NCBI RefSeq assembly: GCF_022354465.1
Contig: NZ_CP092361.1
Location: forward strand, 620,001-684,000
Direction: 5' to 3'
Origin: Wielerella bovis
GTDB lineage: Bacteria > Pseudomonadota > Gammaproteobacteria > Burkholderiales > Neisseriaceae
DNA: 64,000 nt
Below, in pieces: positions 27,349 through 37,078 of the stretch (position 1 is the first letter of the stretch; every line of letters begins with the position of its first letter). A program made the position numbers and the translations under genes. The notes beneath the pieces were generated by a model. That model saw only the letters and a program-made list of their open reading frames with translations. It was not told where the DNA came from and searched no databases.

Positions 27349-28680
27349 ATGTTATTTATCATACAATTTGCAATCGTATTGCTGTGTATTCTTGCTGGCG
27401 CACGGGCTGGCGGGATTGGTTTAGGTGTTTTTGGGGGCATTGGTTTAGCGGTGCTAACATTTGGTTTTGGTCTGCAACCTACCAGCCCTCCCATTGATGT
27501 CATGTTGATGATTATGGCTGTTATTTCCGCAGCAGCAGCCATGCAAGCATCGGGGGGGTTAGACTATATGATTAAAATTGCCACACGCATTTTACGTAGC
27601 AATCCCAAACACATCACATTTATTGCACCAGCAGTAACCTATCTATTCACAGTATTAGCAGGTACAGGACACGTTGCCTATTCTGTTTTACCTGTCATCG
27701 CCGAAGTTAGCCGTCGCAACGGTATTCGTCCAGAACGTCCTCTTTCAATGGCAGTCATTGCTTCTCAATTTGCGATTATCGCCAGTCCAATTGCAGCAGC
27801 GGTTACCGCAACCGTTACCTTTCTCGAACCGCAAAATATCCACCTCGGAACAATCTTAATGGTTACCGTTCCATCTACTATTTTAGGTTTGGGCTTGGCT
27901 TGCGTATTTGTCAATAAAATGGGCAAAGAATTGAAAGATGACCCAATCTATCAACGACGTTTGCAAAACCCTGAATATGCCGCATCATTGGCAAATAATA
28001 CGGTAATAGAAGAAGATAAACCCATCAGCAGTAAAGCCAAAATTTCTTTGGGTATTTTCTTGGGTGCCGCATTATTGGTTGTGATTATGGGTGCTATTCC
28101 ATCGTTGCGACCTTCATTTGGTGAAGTAGGCAAAATGAAACCATTGGGTATGGCTCACACCATTGAAATCATTATGTTATCAGCAGGTGCATTGATTTTA
28201 CTGATTTGCAAACCTGATAATCATGCCATTACCAGAGGTTCTGTTTTCCATGCAGGGATGCGTGCCATCATTGCCGTATTCGGTATTGCATGGTTGGGCG
28301 ACACTTTGATGCAAGCGCATATTGATACCGTCAAAGCTGCTGTATCTGGCTTGGTACACACCGCACCTTGGACATTCGCCTTTGCCCTATTTATTTTATC
28401 TGTATTGGTAAACAGTCAAGGCGCAACTGTAGCTACATTATTTCCTGTCGCCATTGCATTGGGCGTACCAGCACCCATTATTATTGGTACATTTGTCGCC
28501 GTCAATGGCTACTTCTTCGTGCCAAATTATGGGCCTATCATCGCATCTATTGACTTTGATACAACAGGAACAACCAAAATTGGTAAATACATTTTTAACC
28601 ACAGCTTTATGATTCCAGGCTTGCTGAGCATGATATTTAGCTTAATCTTTGGTTTATTTTTTGCCAAAATGTTGATGTAA
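27349..28680 (+). CDS. Anaerobic C4-dicarboxylate transporter, DcuA/DcuB family
   Basis: 443 residues and about 10-12 membrane helices, the normal Dcu size. Exchanges fumarate, malate, aspartate or succinate across the inner membrane. Family blocks: [119 protein letters not shown]. It is somewhat nearer to DcuA by the GIAWLGDT and DDPIYQRRL segments. I could not find a clean FNR box upstream. RBS AAAGGG. Confidence 0.9.
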   Translation: MLFIIQFAIVLLCILAGARAGGIGLGVFGGIGLAVLTFGFGLQPTSPPIDVMLMIMAVISAAAAMQASGGLDYMIKIATRILRSNPKHITFIAPAVTYLFTVLAGTGHVAYSVLPVIAEVSRRNGIRPERPLSMAVIASQFAIIASPIAAAVTATVTFLEPQNIHLGTILMVTVPSTILGLGLACVFVNKMGKELKDDPIYQRRLQNPEYAASLANNTVIEEDKPISSKAKISLGIFLGAALLVVIMGAIPSLRPSFGEVGKMKPLGMAHTIEIIMLSAGALILLICKPDNHAITRGSVFHAGMRAIIAVFGIAWLGDTLMQAHIDTVKAAVSGLVHTAPWTFAFALFILSVLVNSQGATVATLFPVAIALGVPAPIIIGTFVAVNGYFFVPNYGPIIASIDFDTTGTTKIGKYIFNHSFMIPGLLSMIFSLIFGLFFAKMLM

Positions 28681-28771
28681 CTTATGGAATCTGTATCCAC
28701 AATCCTAATAGATTATTTTTATTACCACTTAATGCGACTGCTGCGTTAGTTTTTCATACCAATAGTCCAGA

Positions 28772-28878
28772 TATAGTGGATTCAATTTAAATCAGGACAA
28801 GGCGACAGCGACCGCCGTGTACACATAGTACATAAGGGAGCTGGCAACGCTGTACTGGTTTAAATTGAATTCACTATA
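28772..28878 (+). mobile_element. Correia-type mini-element (CREE)
   Basis: 107 bp, from TATAGTGGATTCAATTTAAA to AAATTGAATTCACTATA. Complete core. Between the convergent Dcu carrier and ABC ATPase genes. Confidence 0.93.
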
Positions 28879-28914
28879 TTATAGGCAGCCTGAAAATTTA
28901 TCAAAACACAAATA

Positions 28915-28946
28915 AGCAGCCTGAAAACCACATTTCAGGCTGCTTA
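28915..28946. terminator. Inverted DUS-like pair
   Basis: AAGCAGCCTGAAAA faces TTTCAGGCTGCTT with a short loop. Both arms carry the same AAGCAGCC variant. Convergent gene ends flank it. Confidence 0.6.
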
Positions 28947-28953
28947 TTATCTT

Positions 28954-29706
28954 TTAAGCAATTTGACTCAAAAACTGTTTAGCACGTTCCGTTTTTGGAT
29001 TAGTAAAGAATGTTTCAGGGTCATCTTGTTCCACAATTTGTCCCTTATCCACAAAAATCACATAATCCGCCACATCACGCGCAAACCCCATTTCGTGTGT
29101 CACACACATCATCGTCATGCCAGATTGAGCTAAGTCTTTCATTACCTTCAACACTTCTCCCACCATTTCAGGGTCAAGCGCAGAAGTTGGCTCATCAAAC
29201 AGCATCACACGCGGCTCCATTGCCAAACCGCGTGCAATCGCCACGCGCTGTTGCTGACCACCCGATAATTGCGAAGGAAATGCATCTTTTTTATGTGCCA
29301 GACCCACTTTTTCCAGCAATTCCATCGCTTTAGCTTCTGCTGCTTCCTTACTCAATCCTTTAACTTTAATCGGCGACAAAGTAATATTATCCAACACACT
29401 CAAATGCGGATACAAATTAAAGTGTTGGAACACAAAACCCACGTCCGAACGCACTTTGTTCAAATCCGTTTTCGGGTCGGCAACATTCACGCCATTGACC
29501 CAAATTTCGCCTGATTCAATGCTTTCCAACTGGTTTACCGTGCGAATTAGCGTAGATTTGCCCGAACCCGAAGGTCCGCACACCACCACCACTTCGCCTT
29601 GTTTGATGTTTAAATTCACACCATTAATCACATGTAAATCTTTGAAATATTTGTGAACATTTCTAAAACTTACCATATATTGTTCAGAGTTAATTGTTTC
29701 GGTCAT
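28954..29706 (-). CDS. Polar amino-acid ABC transporter ATP-binding protein (GlnQ/GltL type)
   Basis: 250 residues. Cytoplasmic ATPase of an amino-acid importer. Walker [14 protein letters not shown]-loop [16 protein letters not shown], signature [16 protein letters not shown], Walker [17 protein letters not shown]-loop [24 protein letters not shown] and the HFNLYPHL stretch mark the polar amino-acid class. The second ATG (29706) is chosen because AAGGA is 6 bases upstream. No permease is adjacent. A cognate binding lipoprotein may be the one at 63121, far away. Single-gene unit here. Confidence 0.9.
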   Translation of the reverse strand: MTETINSEQYMVSFRNVHKYFKDLHVINGVNLNIKQGEVVVVCGPSGSGKSTLIRTVNQLESIESGEIWVNGVNVADPKTDLNKVRSDVGFVFQHFNLYPHLSVLDNITLSPIKVKGLSKEAAEAKAMELLEKVGLAHKKDAFPSQLSGGQQQRVAIARGLAMEPRVMLFDEPTSALDPEMVGEVLKVMKDLAQSGMTMMCVTHEMGFARDVADYVIFVDKGQIVEQDDPETFFTNPKTERAKQFLSQIA

Positions 29707-30001
29707 TTTCATTCCTTATATTTATGATTTTTTTGGTTTTCAGGCTGCCTGAAAATCTCTTTCACATTCAAAATCCACATCTGCTGCTTGATATGAATAA
29801 ACCCCTAATTTCTCAACCAAACTGATTTTGTGCTGTTCAAGCGCGTATTTTTGCACAAAAATCATACATGAGTTAGCGTAATCATTCCAAGTTGCTGCAA
29901 TTAATTTGTTTGATTACATCAAAAAATAATTATTTCAAATAGTTATAAAGAATAATCAACATTGTACATTTTATATTTCTTTTATGGTTTCAGGCTGCCT
30001 A

Positions 30002-30628
30002 TTATTCTCTGTTATCTCCTAAAAAGGCTTTCCTGCGATGTCTATTGATTTCACTCATAATATCACAGATAACATCTTCATCACCCAAGCCTATCAAAAG
30101 AGCAAATATCCAACACAAAGCACCTAGCCAAGGCTTGATAACCCCAGCAACAGGCATCACAAAACACAGAATAAAGTATTTAGTTTGGTCTAATGGTTTG
30201 GCAAAGTCTCTTGTAGAAATAAATTCTTTAGTACCATTACTCAATAAAAGTATTAACTTACCTTCCCATGCTATCTCTTTAACGCCCCAAATTTGTTTCC
30301 ATTCAATAAATTTTTCTTCCCCTTGAAACTTGTAATATAAACCCTCTTCTCTTGCCGCCAAATAATCGGGGCGAATAAATGATTTTAGCCAATTTTTAAC
30401 ATTATTTTGATAAATGGCATTAGCAAATGCCAGAAATAATGCAAAGTACACCCCTAAAAATAATAGAGCATAAGCCATGTCTTTCAAGGATTTATTCAGA
30501 AAATTATGACGTGTTTGCTCATCAAAAATAAAAACAAGAAAAGGTATGCTCAAAAGCATGCATACAACCAAAAAACAGATAAACATCACAAAACCAGAAT
30601 CTTCTCTGTATATCCATTTTTTGCTCAT
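30002..30628 (-). CDS. Membrane protein of unknown function
   Basis: 208 residues. Two hydrophobic helices near the N-terminus (about 12-34 and 48-70), a soluble middle segment with a PH/YcxB-like look (REEGLYYKFQGEEKFIEWKQIWGVKEIAWEGKLILLLSNG), and a hydrophobic pair near the end (about 150-178). The middle part resembles YcxB-like domains, but I am not certain. Part of a patch of poorly conserved genes, all on the minus strand and separated by DUS. Confidence 0.5.
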   Translation of the reverse strand: MSKKWIYREDSGFVMFICFLVVCMLLSIPFLVFIFDEQTRHNFLNKSLKDMAYALLFLGVYFALFLAFANAIYQNNVKNWLKSFIRPDYLAAREEGLYYKFQGEEKFIEWKQIWGVKEIAWEGKLILLLSNGTKEFISTRDFAKPLDQTKYFILCFVMPVAGVIKPWLGALCWIFALLIGLGDEDVICDIMSEINRHRRKAFLGDNRE

Positions 30629-30672
30629 ATCAAATGCTTTCTAACAATATTTTTCAGGCTGCCTGAAAAAAA

Positions 30673-31539
30673 TCAATGCGTATTAAACAAACTCATCTGC
30701 CCATTTTTCAGACAATATTTTTGCGCCGAAATACAATAAGATGAATCCTGCATCACATCATCAATGATTTCCTGCATTTGCGCCAAAGCATCCTGATTAT
30801 CCGCCCCACAAACCAGCAACATATCACGCGCTGGCACGGCAAAAACAGGATATGGCGCAACATCCAATTCCGCCATTTCCGTGATTTTTTCCAGCAATAA
30901 AATCAAAGACGCATCAAACACATCGTCCAAATAAATCTGATACAAACCGTTTTCGCTTTGGCGATAACCCAAATCTTCGCTTTGGCTCAGGTAATTTTCC
31001 AAATTTTCAAGCGCGATTTGGTGCAGCATTTCATCGTTTTCAATGCCCAATTTGGCGACATCATCGCGGTTCAGGCTTTTCAACGCATCGCCCGTATCCA
31101 CCATATAAATCAATGAAATATCGCCAGCCAATGGACAAATACACAAATGTTCGATCGGATTTTTGCCTTCTTTTTGATACATTTGCGCCACATAATTGAC
31201 GTATCCAGCCGATTTAATGGTGGGGAAAATGTGTTCGCGTTTAATCTCTTGCGTTTTGTCTTTCCCCAAATGTGCGACCGCTACAAGGGTTTGCACGATG
31301 ATTTCAGGCAAATCATCAGGATTGTGCTGATAACGCGCAAAATGGTTGCCCAAATACGATTCCGCTTGGTCGCCATTATTGAATGTCAGATGAACGGTGG
31401 TGTTTTCCAAATCATCTCCCCATTCAATTTTGGCTGTACCGTCAATATTTTGCTGGATTTCTTGGGCGAAATATTCGGCAAATTCGCGCCAATTCATGAT
31501 GGTTTGTTTATTTGAAAATAGGTTCTTAATCAAAGACAT
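30673..31539 (-). CDS. DUF1444 family protein
   Basis: 288 residues, soluble. Resembles the DUF1444 (YtpQ) family: an FPTIKSAGYV-type segment, then ICPLAGDISLIYMVDTGDALKSLNRDDVAKLGI and a C-terminal block with PARDMLLVCGADNQDALAQMQEIID. Function unknown. The start at 31539 has AAGGA upstream; an internal Met at residue 15 (NWREFAEYF) is an alternative. It may be cotranscribed with the damaged gene upstream. Confidence 0.65.
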   Translation of the reverse strand: MSLIKNLFSNKQTIMNWREFAEYFAQEIQQNIDGTAKIEWGDDLENTTVHLTFNNGDQAESYLGNHFARYQHNPDDLPEIIVQTLVAVAHLGKDKTQEIKREHIFPTIKSAGYVNYVAQMYQKEGKNPIEHLCICPLAGDISLIYMVDTGDALKSLNRDDVAKLGIENDEMLHQIALENLENYLSQSEDLGYRQSENGLYQIYLDDVFDASLILLLEKITEMAELDVAPYPVFAVPARDMLLVCGADNQDALAQMQEIIDDVMQDSSYCISAQKYCLKNGQMSLFNTH

Positions 31540-31572
31540 TTGGGGTTTTCCTTTTTCAGGCTGCCTGAAAAA

Positions 31573-32389
31573 TCAATCGTCCGTTTCCTGCCAATTATCG
31601 GGCTGATTGCGAATAATGATGTATTGTTTTCTAGACGTTATGCCTTCGCCAGACCATGTTTTGGCATAATTTTTCAATGAATCCAATGCGTCTGCCCAAT
31701 CTTCGCCATTCACACGACAATCGGCTTTGTATTCGTCATCATCGCGCGACACAAAAATCCGAATGGCATAATTTTCCGATGATTTCAACAAAGGTTCAAA
31801 GGCTTGCAAACTTTGCGTAAACAAACAGCATTCGCAAAATTCGCCATGTGTTTCGCAACTTGTTTCATCTTCTTCGTTTTCATTTGGGGCGGGATAAAAG
31901 CCGACTGAACCCAACAAAACCAAGCGTTTCAATGCTTCATCTGCAAAATCCATATTTAAATACAAGTGATTGGCTTCATGGGGGCAAGCTGCGTCCCACA
32001 AGGTTTCCCAATCGGTTTTCAACCAAATATCAAAGCCACTCAATAGGGCTTCTTCCAACGTTTCGTATTCGCCAAATGAATATTGATATTCAAAAATACC
32101 ATTGGGAAACAATTCTTTATGCTGAATTTGAATGGTGGACGCGCTGCGAAACAAGCCATCATCTAATTCAAAATCCCCCAAAGCAGGCAGAAAATAATAG
32201 CCCGTATCGGGTTGATAAAGCCAAGATTCGTCCACAATCTCGGTTGGAATGTCATGCTCTGCTAATTTTTGCTGCAATAATTAGGGCGACATTGATGACA
32301 TCTTCGCCTGATTCGCCCGATTCGGTTTGCTAAGTGAGCGTGATGATGCCGTCATGGGCGGGGTTGTTGTCTAATTTCTTCAATTCCAT
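31573..32389 (-). pseudogene. Broken DUF6348-like gene
   Basis: The open part (31573-32277, about 234 codons) begins LQQKLAEHDIPTEIVDESW and continues with GYYFLPALGDFELDDGLFRSASTIQI, resembling DUF6348 proteins. A good RBS and ATG lie further upstream (AAGGA, ATG at 32389) and start MELKKLDNNPAHDGIITLT, but that frame hits a TAG and then runs in a different frame as ESGEDVINVAL before the open part. So a nonsense codon and a frameshift (near 32280) separate the start from the body. Either a pseudogene or, less likely, sequencing errors. Function unknown. Confidence 0.55.
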
Positions 32390-32430
32390 GATTGCATTTC
32401 CTTGCAATATTTTTTCAGGCAGCCTGAAAA

Positions 32431-32911
32431 TTAAATTTGGTTTTCGGGAATATCAGGATTATTGGCATGAATGTCTGCTTTCATTTTTGTGATATTTTTG
32501 AATACCAGTATTAAAAATATCAACGAAGCAATATTAAAATTCAAATAACCACCATCAAAATTACCAAAACCAATAGATAATTTTAATAGACCAGCCGTAT
32601 TCCATTCAAAAGAAAAACCCGAATCATAGAATATGGTACGAAATTGAATAAGTGATTGTATAAACAATAATATTGCCAACCGAAAACCACTGATTTGATA
32701 ATGAAATATTTTCCACGCCGCAAAGAGATGCAAACCTGATATTGTGATTAAAATCACGATTGCAATCAAGGGAATATTCATATTATGGAATAAAACTGTA
32801 CCCATTATAAATAGGGGGGTAAAGTCCTTGTAATAAAATGACCCACGCTAGAATTTGTCCACTCTTACTCAATTTGTTGTAATCTGGAAAGCGTTGATAA
32901 AACCATTTCAT
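32431..32911 (-). pseudogene. Membrane protein gene with a frameshift at a C6 tract
   Basis: A well-placed RBS (AAGGA, 7 bases) and ATG at 32911 start MKWFYQRFPDYNKLSKSGQI...GLYP, 42 codons. A run of six C (plus-strand G at 32814-32819) then shifts the frame relative to the downstream part, which continues FIMGTVLFHNMNIPLIAIVILI and encodes three membrane segments to the stop at 32431. With five C the two parts fuse to one protein of about 159 residues. Without fusion, the downstream part could start at ATG 32805 or 32781 (about 116-124 residues). Family not recognised. Confidence 0.55.
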
Positions 32912-32950
32912 TTTATAATCCTTTTGGTTTTCAGGCTGCCTGAAAAGATT

Positions 32951-33727
32951 TTACGCCTTACCAATCAAATAATTGGATAATTGCACATACAATTCAGGCG
33001 CAATTTCTTCGGGGCGTTGCTGGGGCAAAATGCCAACCGCTTGCAAATCATCATCGCTGGCGATGTTTTTCAGATTATTGCGTATGGTTTTGCGGCGTTG
33101 CTGAAAGGCATCGCGCACCAAGTCGCTGAAATGCTTGAAATTTTCCGCCACGCCAATGCGTCCAGCCACAGGAATCATGCGTACCACAGCCGAATCCACT
33201 TTGGGCGCAGGCGTGAAACTTTCGGGCGGTACGTCAATCAGGTTTTCCATATCAAAATAATACTGCAACATCACGCTCAAACGCCCATAATCATTGGTTT
33301 TGGGCGCGGCAACCATGCGCTCAACCACTTCTTTTTGCAGCATAAAGTGCATGTCAATCACTTCGTCCGCCACTTCACTCAATTTGAACAAAAGTGGCGT
33401 GGAAATGTTGTAGGGCAAATTGCCGACAATTTTCTTGCGCCCCGCGATTTGGCGAAAATCAAATTTCAACACATCGCCTTCGTGTATGGTCAATTTGTTG
33501 GCAAAGTCTTGTTTTTTCAGAAATTGGATGATATCTCGGTCAATCTCGCAAACGTGCAGGCGATTGAGTTTGCGCGTCAAAGGCTGGGTAATCGCACCCA
33601 ACCCTGGTCCAATTTCAATAACCACATCATCGGCTTGCGGACGCACCGCGTTCACGATATCGCTGATGATTCGAGTATCTTGTAAAAAATTTTGCCCGAA
33701 GCGTTTGCGGGCTTTATGTTCGGTCAT
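32951..33727 (-). CDS. rsmA: 16S rRNA (adenine1518/1519-N6)-dimethyltransferase
   Basis: 258 residues, full KsgA/RsmA length. [10 protein letters not shown] start, motif [13 protein letters not shown], acidic motif CEIDRDI, motif IV NLPYNIS (catalytic), and the C-terminal [15 protein letters not shown]. Dimethylates two adenines at the 3' end of 16S rRNA. The start at 33727 is taken as [12 protein letters not shown]; a codon 5 residues further upstream is possible. Confidence 0.96.
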   Translation of the reverse strand: MTEHKARKRFGQNFLQDTRIISDIVNAVRPQADDVVIEIGPGLGAITQPLTRKLNRLHVCEIDRDIIQFLKKQDFANKLTIHEGDVLKFDFRQIAGRKKIVGNLPYNISTPLLFKLSEVADEVIDMHFMLQKEVVERMVAAPKTNDYGRLSVMLQYYFDMENLIDVPPESFTPAPKVDSAVVRMIPVAGRIGVAENFKHFSDLVRDAFQQRRKTIRNNLKNIASDDDLQAVGILPQQRPEEIAPELYVQLSNYLIGKA

Positions 33728-33773
33728 AATGTTTGTTTTCAAATCAAAAAATTGTTCAAATTATACTAAAAAA

Positions 33774-33812
33774 ACTTTCAGGCTGCCCGATAGACATTTA
33801 GGCAGTCTGAAA
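33774..33812. repeat. Inverted DUS pair, mutated arms
   Basis: TTTCAGGCTGCCCGA faces AGGCAGTCTGAAAAA. Lies upstream of both rsmA and zupT, so not placed as a terminator for either. Confidence 0.5.
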
Positions 33813-33907
33813 AATATTTTTAATCAGTAAAAAAATTTGCATTGTTTTTTACTATCAAAACGAAAAATAAGTTTTCAGGCTGCCTTTTCTATTTTATGCT
33901 AATATTT

Positions 33908-33926
33908 GATAATGATTTTTATTTAG
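33908..33926 (+). promoter_or_regulatory. Fur-box-like site upstream of zupT
   Basis: GATAATGATTTTTATTTAG matches 13 of 19 positions of the classical Fur consensus and starts with a perfect GATAATGAT half. 14 bases before the zupT start. Whether Fur or Zur binds is open. Confidence 0.35.
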
Positions 33927-33939
33927 TTAAGGCAAAGAA

Positions 33940-34737
33940 ATGTCTTCTCATCTTTTTATTGCATTTGGCATTACATTTGCAGCAGGTTTAGCAACTGTTT
34001 TAGGAAGCGCATTGGTGCTTTTTTGCAAAACACCTAATCCGCGTATTTTGTCATTTGGCTTGGCATTTGCAGGTGGCGCAATGGTTTATGTTTCATTGAC
34101 TGAAATTTTGAATAAATCTATTGAGGCTTTCTCGGTTTCTTTGGGCGACAAATGGGCAACGGCAGCGGCGACTGCGGCATTTTTATTTGGCATGGGCTTG
34201 GTATTATTGATTGACCGTGTTATTCCCAATCCGCATGATTCGCTCAATCCAAACGACCCTGATTATGAACAAAAAAGCCGTGATTTGGTGGCGCGTGTTG
34301 GCTTCATGGCAGCGTTTGCGATTACTGCGCATAATTTACCCGAAGGCTTGGCAACTTTTTTCGCAACGCTGGATAATCCGAAAGTGGGTGCGCCTTTGGC
34401 TTTGGCGATTGCGGTACACAATATTCCCGAGGGTATTTCCATCGCTGCGCCTGTGTATTTTGCGACGCGCAAAAAGGGATTGACAGTATTGATGTGTGCT
34501 TTATCAGGTTTGGCTGAACCTTTGGGGGCGATTTTGGGTTACACGATATTGCGTCCATTTTTATCGCCAACCATGTTTGGTGCGGTGTTTGGTTTGATTG
34601 CAGGTGTGATGGTGTTTTTGGCGTTAGATGAGTTGTTGCCAGCAGCCAAACGCTATGCTTTGGGACACGAAACGGTTTATGGTTTGGTTACAGGCATGGG
34701 CATTATTTCGGTGAGTTTAGTTTTATTTCAGTTTTAG
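33940..34737 (+). CDS. zupT: ZIP-family divalent metal transporter
   Basis: 265 residues, eight predicted membrane helices. Imports zinc and other divalent metals. ZIP signatures HNLPEGLATFFA (helix IV) and HNIPEGISIAAP (helix V) are intact, as is ALSGLAEPLGAILGY. The loop between helices III and IV (DRVIPNPHDSLNPNDPDYEQ) contains a His and acidic residues. A Fur-like sequence precedes it. Followed by the IS remnant at 34752. Confidence 0.92.
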   Translation: MSSHLFIAFGITFAAGLATVLGSALVLFCKTPNPRILSFGLAFAGGAMVYVSLTEILNKSIEAFSVSLGDKWATAAATAAFLFGMGLVLLIDRVIPNPHDSLNPNDPDYEQKSRDLVARVGFMAAFAITAHNLPEGLATFFATLDNPKVGAPLALAIAVHNIPEGISIAAPVYFATRKKGLTVLMCALSGLAEPLGAILGYTILRPFLSPTMFGAVFGLIAGVMVFLALDELLPAAKRYALGHETVYGLVTGMGIISVSLVLFQF

Positions 34738-34751
34738 TGATTGAAGATGCA

Positions 34752-35031
34752 GGTTTCAGTCTAGTAGTTGGGTGATTTTATAGTGGATTCAATTTAAATC
34801 AGGACAAGGCGACAGCGACCGCCGTGTACACCCAGTACATAAGGGAGCTGGCAACGCTGTACTGGTTTAAATTGAATTCACTATAAGTAGTGGAAATCGG
34901 TCGGCATATTGATTCAACAGGGTTTGGGCTGATTGGTAGAAAAAGCTGTTCATGGAAAAATCCTCTAAATTCTTGGTTTGGGGGAATTTAGAGGATTTTT
35001 TTGGGTTTTGTAAAGGTTTCAGGCTGCATAC
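34752..35031 (-). mobile_element. IS5/IS1106-like remnant carrying a CREE insertion
   Basis: In minus orientation it reads TGAAACCTTTACAAAACCC, a hairpin, then an ATG (NSFFYQSAQTLLNQYADRF) and a truncated tail, co-linear with the remnant at 17590. At the position matching 17735-17736 it is interrupted by the CREE at 34779-34885. Confidence 0.7.
34779..34885 (+). mobile_element. Correia-type mini-element (CREE) nested in an IS remnant
   Basis: 107 bp, TATAGTGGATTCAATTTAAA to AATTGAATTCACTATA. Flanking sequence matches the uninterrupted remnant at 17731-17740, so insertion at a TA with duplication of that TA is directly visible. Confidence 0.95.
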
Positions 35032-35063
35032 TAAATCAAAGTACATATTTAACTGATTATATT

Positions 35064-35717
35064 TTATTGTTCTTCTGTTCGCGCTCCTGCCAACTGTTTC
35101 CATTCCCACACTCGACCATCTTGATGACAACTCAAATAAAACTGTTTACCTACCGTTTCAATGGTTGCGGTATGCCAGAATTGTTTTTTGGATTTTGGTA
35201 AAAACACATACGCCACATAATACGGCTCATCAATCGGCGCATTCACTTCACGCGCTTTCTGTGCCCAAGTAGTTGCTATATCCGCCGCTTGGGCAAACTC
35301 TACATCACTCAATGCAAATAAGTGACGCGATAGATTTTTGATATGGCTCACATCTTCCGCTGGCGAAGTTGTCCATTTGTTTTGCTCAAAAGTGAAAAAA
35401 ATCAAATGTTCAGGCTGCTTGGGATTGAGTACCGCCAATTCTATGCGTGGACGGTCGCCATCAAAAAAGTTTATTTTTTCAAATGCATAAACAGGATTGT
35501 CAGCTAATTCAGGCTGCATTAATAAAGATTGTTGCGCAGCTTGCAAAACTGATTTATCACGCAAAACCCATTGTTTAGGCATTTTTTCAGGCTGCCTTTG
35601 TACTGTCTCCACAGCAGAGACAGCCTGAACCTGAACATTCTGTTCTGCCACAAGCGATTCGCCAAAAAATTGTGGCGACACGCTCAATAACCACATTGAC
35701 AACAACCATACTAACAT
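35064..35717 (-). CDS. Secreted or anchored protein of unknown function
   Basis: 217 residues. N-terminal hydrophobic segment (LVWLLSMWLLSVSPQFFG) acts as signal or anchor, then a Gln/Val/Glu linker with QRQPEKMPKQ (DUS-encoded). The body has beta-rich blocks ending YLSCHQDGRVWEWKQLAGA. I do not recognise a family. The start ATG overlaps the recR stop (TGATG), so it is translationally coupled to recR. Confidence 0.6.
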   Translation of the reverse strand: MLVWLLSMWLLSVSPQFFGESLVAEQNVQVQAVSAVETVQRQPEKMPKQWVLRDKSVLQAAQQSLLMQPELADNPVYAFEKINFFDGDRPRIELAVLNPKQPEHLIFFTFEQNKWTTSPAEDVSHIKNLSRHLFALSDVEFAQAADIATTWAQKAREVNAPIDEPYYVAYVFLPKSKKQFWHTATIETVGKQFYLSCHQDGRVWEWKQLAGARTEEQ

Positions 35718-36337
35718 CACATTTCCTTGTTTTCTTGCAATAATTGTCGTTCGTAAACCGCTTGCGCCAATGTGCCCGCATCCACATATTCCAATTCGCT
35801 GCCCAGCGGCATACCACGCGCCAAACGGCTGACTTTATACGGCTGCTCTTTCAATAATTCGGACACAATATATGCGGTTGCATCACCTTCCGCAGTAAAC
35901 GATGTAGCGATGATGATTTCGCTGACTGTGCTGGCGGATAATCTCGCCACCAATTTATCCAATGCTATTTGCGATAAGTCCATATTTTGCGTGGGATTCA
36001 CATATCCCATCAATACAAAATACAAACCATCATGACAACGTGCTAATTCCATGGCTGCCACATCGGCAGGCATATGTACAATCATTAGGCGTGTTTTATC
36101 GCGTTGTTCATTGGCGCAAATATGGCACAACTCGTCTTCACAAAATGTGTTACACAAGGCGCAGTTGTGAACTTGTTTTAACGCATTATCAAGGGCTTGT
36201 GCTAATTTTTCTGCACCCTCTCGGTTTTGCTGCAACAAAACGTGTGCCATGCGTTGCGCGGTTTTTGCGCCAACATTGGGTAAGATGCGCAAGGCTTGAA
36301 TCAGTTGAGAATAGGCGTCTAGATTTTTGTTTGACAT
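35717..36337 (-). CDS. recR: Recombination mediator protein RecR
   Basis: 206 residues. Works with RecF/RecO to load RecA at gaps. N-terminal helix-hairpin-helix (ALRILPNVGAKTAQRMAHVLL), a four-Cys zinc finger (CALCNTFCEDELCHIC), and the Toprim domain (RLMIVHMPADVAAMEL..., IIATSFTAEGDATAYIVSELL), with the C-terminal RLARGMPLGSELEYVD. All normal. First gene of a two-gene unit with the downstream unknown protein. Confidence 0.97.
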   Translation of the reverse strand: MSNKNLDAYSQLIQALRILPNVGAKTAQRMAHVLLQQNREGAEKLAQALDNALKQVHNCALCNTFCEDELCHICANEQRDKTRLMIVHMPADVAAMELARCHDGLYFVLMGYVNPTQNMDLSQIALDKLVARLSASTVSEIIIATSFTAEGDATAYIVSELLKEQPYKVSRLARGMPLGSELEYVDAGTLAQAVYERQLLQENKEM

Positions 36338-36374
36338 AATTTCAGGCTGCCTGAAAATAGAAAAAAAGAGTTTT

Positions 36375-36419
36375 CAGGCTGCCTGAATATCACTTAAATA
36401 TACAAAAGCAGCCTGAAAA
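36375..36419 (-). terminator. Inverted DUS pair after dcd
   Basis: TTTTCAGGCTGCCTG and AGCAGCCTGAAAA enclose a short AT-rich loop, 4 bases after the dcd stop (minus strand). Confidence 0.5.
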
Positions 36420-36422
36420 AAA

Positions 36423-36989
36423 TTATGCTTTGGGCAAAGTAACCCCCGTTTGCCCCATATATTTACCATTGCGGTCTTTATACGATGTTTCGCATTCTTC
36501 ATCGCTTTCAAAAAACAACACTTGCGCTACGCCTTCGCCTGCGTAAATTTTCGCGGGTAATGGTGTGGTGTTGGAAAATTCCAGCGTAACATAGCCTTCC
36601 CATTCAGGCTCAAATGGCGTTACATTCACAATGATACCGCAACGTGCATAAGTAGATTTGCCCAAACACACAGTCAAAACATTGCGCGGAATACGGAAAT
36701 ATTCCACCGTACGCGCCAAGGCGAAAGAATTGGGCGGAATAATGCAATAATCGTCTTCCACCGTAACAAAATTGCGTGGGTCAAAATTTTTTGGGTCCAC
36801 AATCGTGCTGTTGATATTGGTAAAAATCTTAAATTCATTGGCGCAACGAATGTCGTAACCGTAACTGGACGTGCCATAAGAAATGATTTTTTGACCGTTT
36901 ACTTCTTTGATTTGATTGGGTTCAAATGGCTCAATCATGCCATATTCTTGCGCCATGCGGCGTATCCATTTGTCGGATTTAATGCTCAT
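36423..36989 (-). CDS. dcd: dCTP deaminase
   Basis: 188 residues. Converts dCTP to dUTP for thymidylate synthesis. Motifs: [15 protein letters not shown], the nucleotide site [30 protein letters not shown] and [32 protein letters not shown] with the catalytic Glu, and C-terminal [12 protein letters not shown]. Standard length. Monofunctional type, as in enterobacteria and Neisseria. RBS AAAAGGAAAAC. Confidence 0.97.
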   Translation of the reverse strand: MSIKSDKWIRRMAQEYGMIEPFEPNQIKEVNGQKIISYGTSSYGYDIRCANEFKIFTNINSTIVDPKNFDPRNFVTVEDDYCIIPPNSFALARTVEYFRIPRNVLTVCLGKSTYARCGIIVNVTPFEPEWEGYVTLEFSNTTPLPAKIYAGEGVAQVLFFESDEECETSYKDRNGKYMGQTGVTLPKA

Positions 36990-37078
36990 TTTGTTTTCCT
37001 TTTGATACAGTAGGCATAGTAGAAATACTCCAAACTATAATTGATAAAACATCATAAATAGACAGGCAGCCTGAAAAA

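Noticed and set aside
31147..31515. Plus-strand frame opposite the DUF1444 gene
   Set aside because: Antisense shadow; low-quality composition and no RBS.
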